Below, in pieces: positions 60,801 to 64,000 of a stretch of DNA of 64,000 nt (the stretch's first letter is position 1; each line of letters starts with the position of its first letter). The notes beneath the pieces are model-generated. The model was not told the DNA's origin. It was given only the letters and a program-made list of their open reading frames with translations, and searched no databases. Source of the stretch: DATJLY01 sp963729295 (lineage in GTDB: Bacteria; Pseudomonadota; Alphaproteobacteria; ATCC43930; CGMCC-115725); contig CAVSNJ010000026.1 of assembly GCA_963729295.1 (NCBI GenBank), forward strand, positions 186,001 to 250,000, written 5' to 3'. Both the position numbers and the translations under genes were made by a program.

Positions 60801-61999
60801 CGTGGTGGGCGGCAGCGTGCCGTTGGGCGCGCTGACGCTCAACGGCAGCTTCTTCAACCTCGATGAAGCCGCCACCTCGATCACCACGGCCGGCGGCGCG
60901 GTCAGCTTCAGCGCCCAAGTTTTTTCGCAAAGCGGCCTCACGATCGACACGACCGCGTCGGGGCATCCGGCCGGCGCCTCGGTCGATTTCGCGAGCTCGC
61001 TCAATACCTCGGGGCCGACGCCGCTCACCGTCGATGCCGGCACTGGCGGCACGGTGACGTTCAACGGCGGCAATTCCCCCTTCGGCACGGTGAACCTGAC
61101 CGGCGCCGCCATCGCGCTCAGCGCCGTCAGCACGGCGGGCGCGCCGGTGACGCTCAACGGGCCGACGATCCTGACCGGTTCCAGCTACGTCGCGATCGAC
61201 ACGACCAATTTCGGCGGTTCGCCCGGCGCCAATATCCAGTTCAACGGAACGGTCGGCGGCGCGCCGCAGCTCGATCTCACATCGGGATCGGGGACCATCG
61301 CGCTCGGCATCGCCACGCCCTCGGGCGGCCTCGGGGTGAGCGGCAGCGGCATCACGCTCGGCGGCAACATCACGACGGCGAGCGGCGTCGTCAATATCAT
61401 GGCGCCGGCCACGCTCACGACCAACGTGACGATCGACACCACCGCCGGCGGCAGGTCGCCGGGTGCGCCCATCATCCTGGGGCAGATCGCGACCAACGGC
61501 TTCATCCTCACGCTGATCGATCAGGCCAACCTCTACAATGCCGACGAGGCGGCGCTGGCGACGTTGCAGACGCTCGAACTCGGGGCCGGCGCTCACGGTC
61601 AGCTCCGCGGGCGAGACGCCGGGATCCGCCGCATCGCCGACCGCGCCGCTGACGGTGCAGACGGGCGGCCCGCAATCCGACACGGTCGGCAACGTGAGCG
61701 ACCTCAACGCCGGCAGCACGCTCTTCTCGCAGATCCAGCCGGCGAGCCAGAACGCCGCGCGCGATCCCGTCACCGCGGTCAGCCTGGTCGGGCCGGCGTC
61801 GCAGGCGATCGCGAGCGTGTTTTCCGACGACACACTCGATGGACCGGACAGCTTTCTTCACCGCTCCCGCCGGGGCGCACGCGCGACCATCCTCGTCCCC
61901 GGCATCGACCGCGCCGCCTCGTCGTCCGGCAACCGCGCGCTGTGGTACTCCGAGCTGCAGCGGGAACTGGCCTTTTCCGTGCCCGGCCTGCCGCCCTGA
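57859..61999 (+). CDS. Filamentous-haemagglutinin-like adhesin (TPS domain), frameshifted near the C-terminus
   Basis: This is a very large exported protein (about 1379 residues when repaired). The signal peptide at about 1-35 is followed by a haemagglutinin (TPS/FhaB N-terminal) domain (AEIVAGHAAI...VWLVNPAGVTIEPTGTI). Then come Gly/Thr/Ser-rich beta-helix repeats, including two nearly identical blocks of about 785 bp (59593-61164). At the GGGG in 61582-61585 one extra G shifts the frame; the next frame continues GPALTVSSAGETPGSA and ends at 61999 with WYSELQRELAFSVPGLPP. Without the repair the frame runs on into the next gene. No TpsB transporter gene is visible. The start could also be the TTG at 57847. 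Confidence 0.83.
59593..61260 (+). repeat. Long tandem repeat inside the adhesin gene (two copies plus a partial third)
   Basis: Unit 1 is about 59593-60381 (789 bp), unit 2 about 60382-61164 (783 bp), and a fragment about 61165-61260 resembles their start. Each encodes about 262 residues with matching stretches such as FIGIDTTN, SGGFVVLTG and GGAVSFSAQ. Copy number may vary between strains. Confidence 0.85.
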
Positions 62000-62067
62000 C
62001 GGGACCGAGTGCTGAACACTTCGTTAAGGCGGCGTCGCTAGAGTCGGGGGGCCTTGGAGATCGGCAC

Positions 62068-63642
62068 ATGGAGCAAATTCTCGGGCGGATCGAAGCGGTG
62101 CGCGGCGCGCAGGTGACGGCGAGCCTGACGCGCGATGCGGCCGAGCTCGGCGCGGCGATCAGAATCGGCGCGCTCGTCAAGATCGCGGCGCCGGGCAGCA
62201 CCGTCGTCGCGACCGTGAGCGCGGTCGAATTGGTGCAGGGCGAGAATCTGCGGCAGAGCCTTGTCGCCGACCTTCTCGGCGAGATCTCGCCGGACGGCAT
62301 CTTCGCGCGCGGCGTCGCGCATTTTCCGCTGCCGGGCGCGCAGGTGAGCGCCGCGAGCGAGACCGATCTCGACGCGGTCTATACCAGGCCCACCTCGTTT
62401 CACGTGCGCGTCGGCACGCTCCATCACGATCCGGGGCGCGCCGCCTATCTCATGACCGACGAACTCCTGGCCAAGCATTTCGCCGTGCTCGGCACGACGG
62501 GCTCGGGCAAATCCTGCGCCGTGACGCTCATCCTGCGCGCGGTTCTGGCGCAGCATCCCAATGCCCATGTCATACTGCTCGACCCGCACAGCGAATACGA
62601 GCAGGCGTTCGGCGATCTGGCCGAGATCGTCAACATCGACAATCTGCAGCTGCCATTCTGGCTCTTGGACTACGAGGAAGCGGTGGCGACGCTCGTCTCG
62701 GGCGGCACGCTTCTCGAACAGCAGTCGCAAGCCACCATCCTCCGGGAAGCGATCGTGAATGCGCGGCGCAAATACGCGGGCGACATGAACGCGCAATGGA
62801 TCACGGTCGACACGCCCGTGCCCTATCGCACCGGCGACCTCGTCCACATCCTCGACGAGGCGATGGGGAAGCTCGACAAGCCCAATTCGTCGGCGCCGTA
62901 TCTGCGCCTTAAATCGCGCCTCGAGTCGATGAACAACGACCGGCGTTTCGCCTTCATGTTCTCGCGCGTCGTGACGCGCGACATCCTCGGCACGGTGATC
63001 GGCCGGCTCCTGCGCATTCCCGTGGGTGGGCGCCCGGTCACGATCATGGATCTCTCGGGCGTGCCATCCGAGATCATCAACGTCGTGGTCTCGCTCCTGT
63101 GTCGCGTCGCGTTCGACTTCGCCCTCTGGGCCGACCGGGATCAGATGCCGCCGCTTCTCCTCGTGTGCGAGGAGGCACACCGCTATGTGCCGGCAGACCA
63201 GAGCGTGGGATTTTCCGCGACGACGCGTGCCATCTCGCGCATCGCCAAGGAGGGGCGGAAATACGGCGTTTCCTTGGGCCTCGTGACGCAGCGCCCGTCC
63301 GAGCTCGCGGTGAGCGCCTTGTCGCAATGCGGCACGATCTTCGCGCTCCGCATGGGCAACGAGCTCGATCAGCGCTTCGTCGCCAACACGCTGCCCGAGG
63401 TGGCGCACGGCATGGTCGCCGCGCTCCCCAGCATGCGGCCGCAGGAGGCGATCGTCGTCGGCGAAGGCGTGCCGCTGCCGATGCGCATGCGTTTCGACGA
63501 GCTGGCGCCCGGCGAGCGGCCGCGCTCGCGGAGCGCCGAGTTCTCGAAATCCTGGCAAGTGGACAGCGCAGGCGCCGATTTCCTCGACGACAGCGTCAAG
63601 CGCTGGCGCATGCAGATGCGGAAGCACGAAGGCGGCGTCTGA
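62068..63642 (+). CDS. HerA/DUF87-family P-loop ATPase
   Basis: This 524-residue protein has an N-terminal HAS-barrel-like region (about residues 1-120) and an ATPase domain with Walker A GTTGSGKS (142-149) and Walker B LLLVCEEAH, plus a late arginine-finger region (GLVTQRPSELAVSALSQCGT). HerA proteins are hexameric DNA translocases; archaeal ones pair with the nuclease NurA, which is absent here. The ATG at 62068, with TTGGAG before it, gives the family start. The frame continues from the adhesin only because of the extra base there; the two are separate genes. Confidence 0.86.
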   Translation: MEQILGRIEAVRGAQVTASLTRDAAELGAAIRIGALVKIAAPGSTVVATVSAVELVQGENLRQSLVADLLGEISPDGIFARGVAHFPLPGAQVSAASETDLDAVYTRPTSFHVRVGTLHHDPGRAAYLMTDELLAKHFAVLGTTGSGKSCAVTLILRAVLAQHPNAHVILLDPHSEYEQAFGDLAEIVNIDNLQLPFWLLDYEEAVATLVSGGTLLEQQSQATILREAIVNARRKYAGDMNAQWITVDTPVPYRTGDLVHILDEAMGKLDKPNSSAPYLRLKSRLESMNNDRRFAFMFSRVVTRDILGTVIGRLLRIPVGGRPVTIMDLSGVPSEIINVVVSLLCRVAFDFALWADRDQMPPLLLVCEEAHRYVPADQSVGFSATTRAISRIAKEGRKYGVSLGLVTQRPSELAVSALSQCGTIFALRMGNELDQRFVANTLPEVAHGMVAALPSMRPQEAIVVGEGVPLPMRMRFDELAPGERPRSRSAEFSKSWQVDSAGADFLDDSVKRWRMQMRKHEGGV

Positions 63643-63655
63643 GCTTGAGCAAGAT

Positions 63656-63691
63656 CGCTTCGAATGGAAACGGCGTTTCCCATTCGAAGCG
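63656..63691. terminator. Near-perfect palindrome between ATPase and livM genes
   Basis: GCTTCGAATGGAAAC (63657-63671) and GTTTCCCATTCGAAGC (63675-63690) match with one extra C around a 3-base loop. It lies between convergent genes and may be a two-way terminator or a dispersed repeat. Confidence 0.55.
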
Positions 63692-63702
63692 TGAATCATG
63701 GT

Positions 63703-64000
63703 CTAGCGCGCGGCGCCGCCGTCGGCAAACCAGCGCGGGAAGAAGCGGGCGAGCTCGCCGACGATGCCGCGGCGGAATGTCAGGACGCAGACGACGAAGA
63801 TCACGCCCTCGATCACCGTCACCCACGAGCCGAACTGCGCCAGGTAATTCTCCATCGCCACCATGACGAAGGCGCCGACCGTCGGCCCGAAGAGCGTGCC
63901 GATGCCGCCCAGAAGCGTCATCAGGAGCACGTCGCCCGAGGTCGAGAAATAGACGTCGGTCAAGGAAGCGAGCTGGAATACGAGCGCCTTCGTGGCGCCG
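63703..64000 (-). CDS. livM: Branched-chain amino acid ABC transporter permease LivM (C-terminal part)
   Basis: The window ends inside this gene; about 98 residues of the C-terminus are visible. The stretch ASLTDVYFSTSGDVLLMTLLGG, IGTLFGPTVGAFVMVAMENYLA and VIEGVIFVVCVLTFRRGIVGELARFFPRWF is typical of LivM permeases. The rest of the gene and its partners (livH, livG, livF) lie beyond the right edge. An internal ATG at 63963 is not the real start. Confidence 0.88.
   Translation of the reverse strand, partial: GATKALVFQLASLTDVYFSTSGDVLLMTLLGGIGTLFGPTVGAFVMVAMENYLAQFGSWVTVIEGVIFVVCVLTFRRGIVGELARFFPRWFADGGAAR

Noticed and set aside
59593..61260. Repeats in the adhesin gene considered as a CRISPR array
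   Set aside because: The units are long (about 785 bp), in-frame and coding, with no short repeat/unique spacer pattern. No cas gene is present.
62038..63699. Minus-strand frame of about 550 codons antisense to the HerA-like ATPase
   Set aside because: The Walker motifs and family features lie on the plus strand. The antisense frame is a compositional shadow.
1..64000. tRNA and rRNA genes, riboswitches, insertion sequences or prophage
   Set aside because: I looked in the gaps for cloverleaf-type ends (such as GTTCGA-type arms), for conserved riboswitch context upstream of mtnP, the nickel permease and ribF, and for transposase or integrase motifs, and saw none. A covariance-model search could still find something missed by eye.

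Overview
This 64 kb window is GC-rich (my estimate is high sixties percent), densely coded chromosomal DNA. It most likely comes from an alphaproteobacterium, plausibly a Rhodospirillales/Hyphomicrobiales-like soil or water organism. The evidence is the petABC bc1 operon with a TTG-start trmL-like gene in front, a PetP/PetR-type regulator pair next to a branched-chain aminotransferase, a prs-rplY-pth-ychF block, ribF...ileS-lspA-DUF3035-mutL, DUF4170, UbiK, a phasin, an ETF-beta lysine methyltransferase homologue, and Kdo/lipid A genes. No genus is assigned. I saw no rRNA, tRNA, CRISPR array, prophage or insertion sequence.

Layout. 1-2.9 kb: trmL start and petABC. 3-10.1 kb: accessory metabolism (luciferase-like monooxygenase, Old Yellow Enzyme, MFS carrier, two dienelactone hydrolases) and the MTA salvage pair mtnP-mtnA. 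10.2-14 kb, minus strand: prs, rplY (L25/Ctc), pth, ychF. 14-15.1 kb: an NMT1/THI5-like binding protein. 15.2-19.7 kb, minus strand: a tightly packed operon hldD-lgt-midA-pgeF-lipoprotein. 20-23 kb: ubiK, a YbjN-like gene, proC, a TetR regulator and a phasin with a PhaR-type operator. 23-25 kb, minus strand: an MBL hydrolase and petP-petR. 25-30.4 kb: ilvE, ubiA, an ETF-beta methyltransferase, an NHL propeller protein, DUF4170 and ubiD. 30.4-38.2 kb: cheZ, pmbA, then an envelope operon (msbA-like, DUF374 acyltransferase, waaA, lpxK, lpxL-like). 38.2-42.7 kb, minus strand: xseA followed by a cyclase-homology protein coupled to an FAD / double cNMP-binding / 4Fe-4S fusion protein. 42.7-48.2 kb: purD, tadA, a glutamine amidotransferase, rluB-like, rsmD and a LivK-like protein. 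48.2-56.5 kb, minus strand: MaoC, ribF, a nickel/cobalt permease, ileS, lspA, DUF3035 and mutL. 56.8-64 kb: a Rieske oxygenase, a filamentous-haemagglutinin-like adhesin with long internal repeats, a HerA/DUF87 ATPase, and the end of a livM permease.

The most interesting locus is the cyclase-homology / FAD-cNMP-ferredoxin pair at 38.2-41.2 kb. It looks like an electron-transfer enzyme gated by a nucleotide second messenger that the neighbouring gene may make. Five genes (mtnA, the ETF-beta methyltransferase, pmbA, the FAD/ferredoxin fusion and the adhesin) are each interrupted by one apparent extra G or C in a short G/C run. This pattern points to sequence error more than to five independent pseudogenes. 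Palindromic repeats of several families sit mainly in the gaps between convergent genes.
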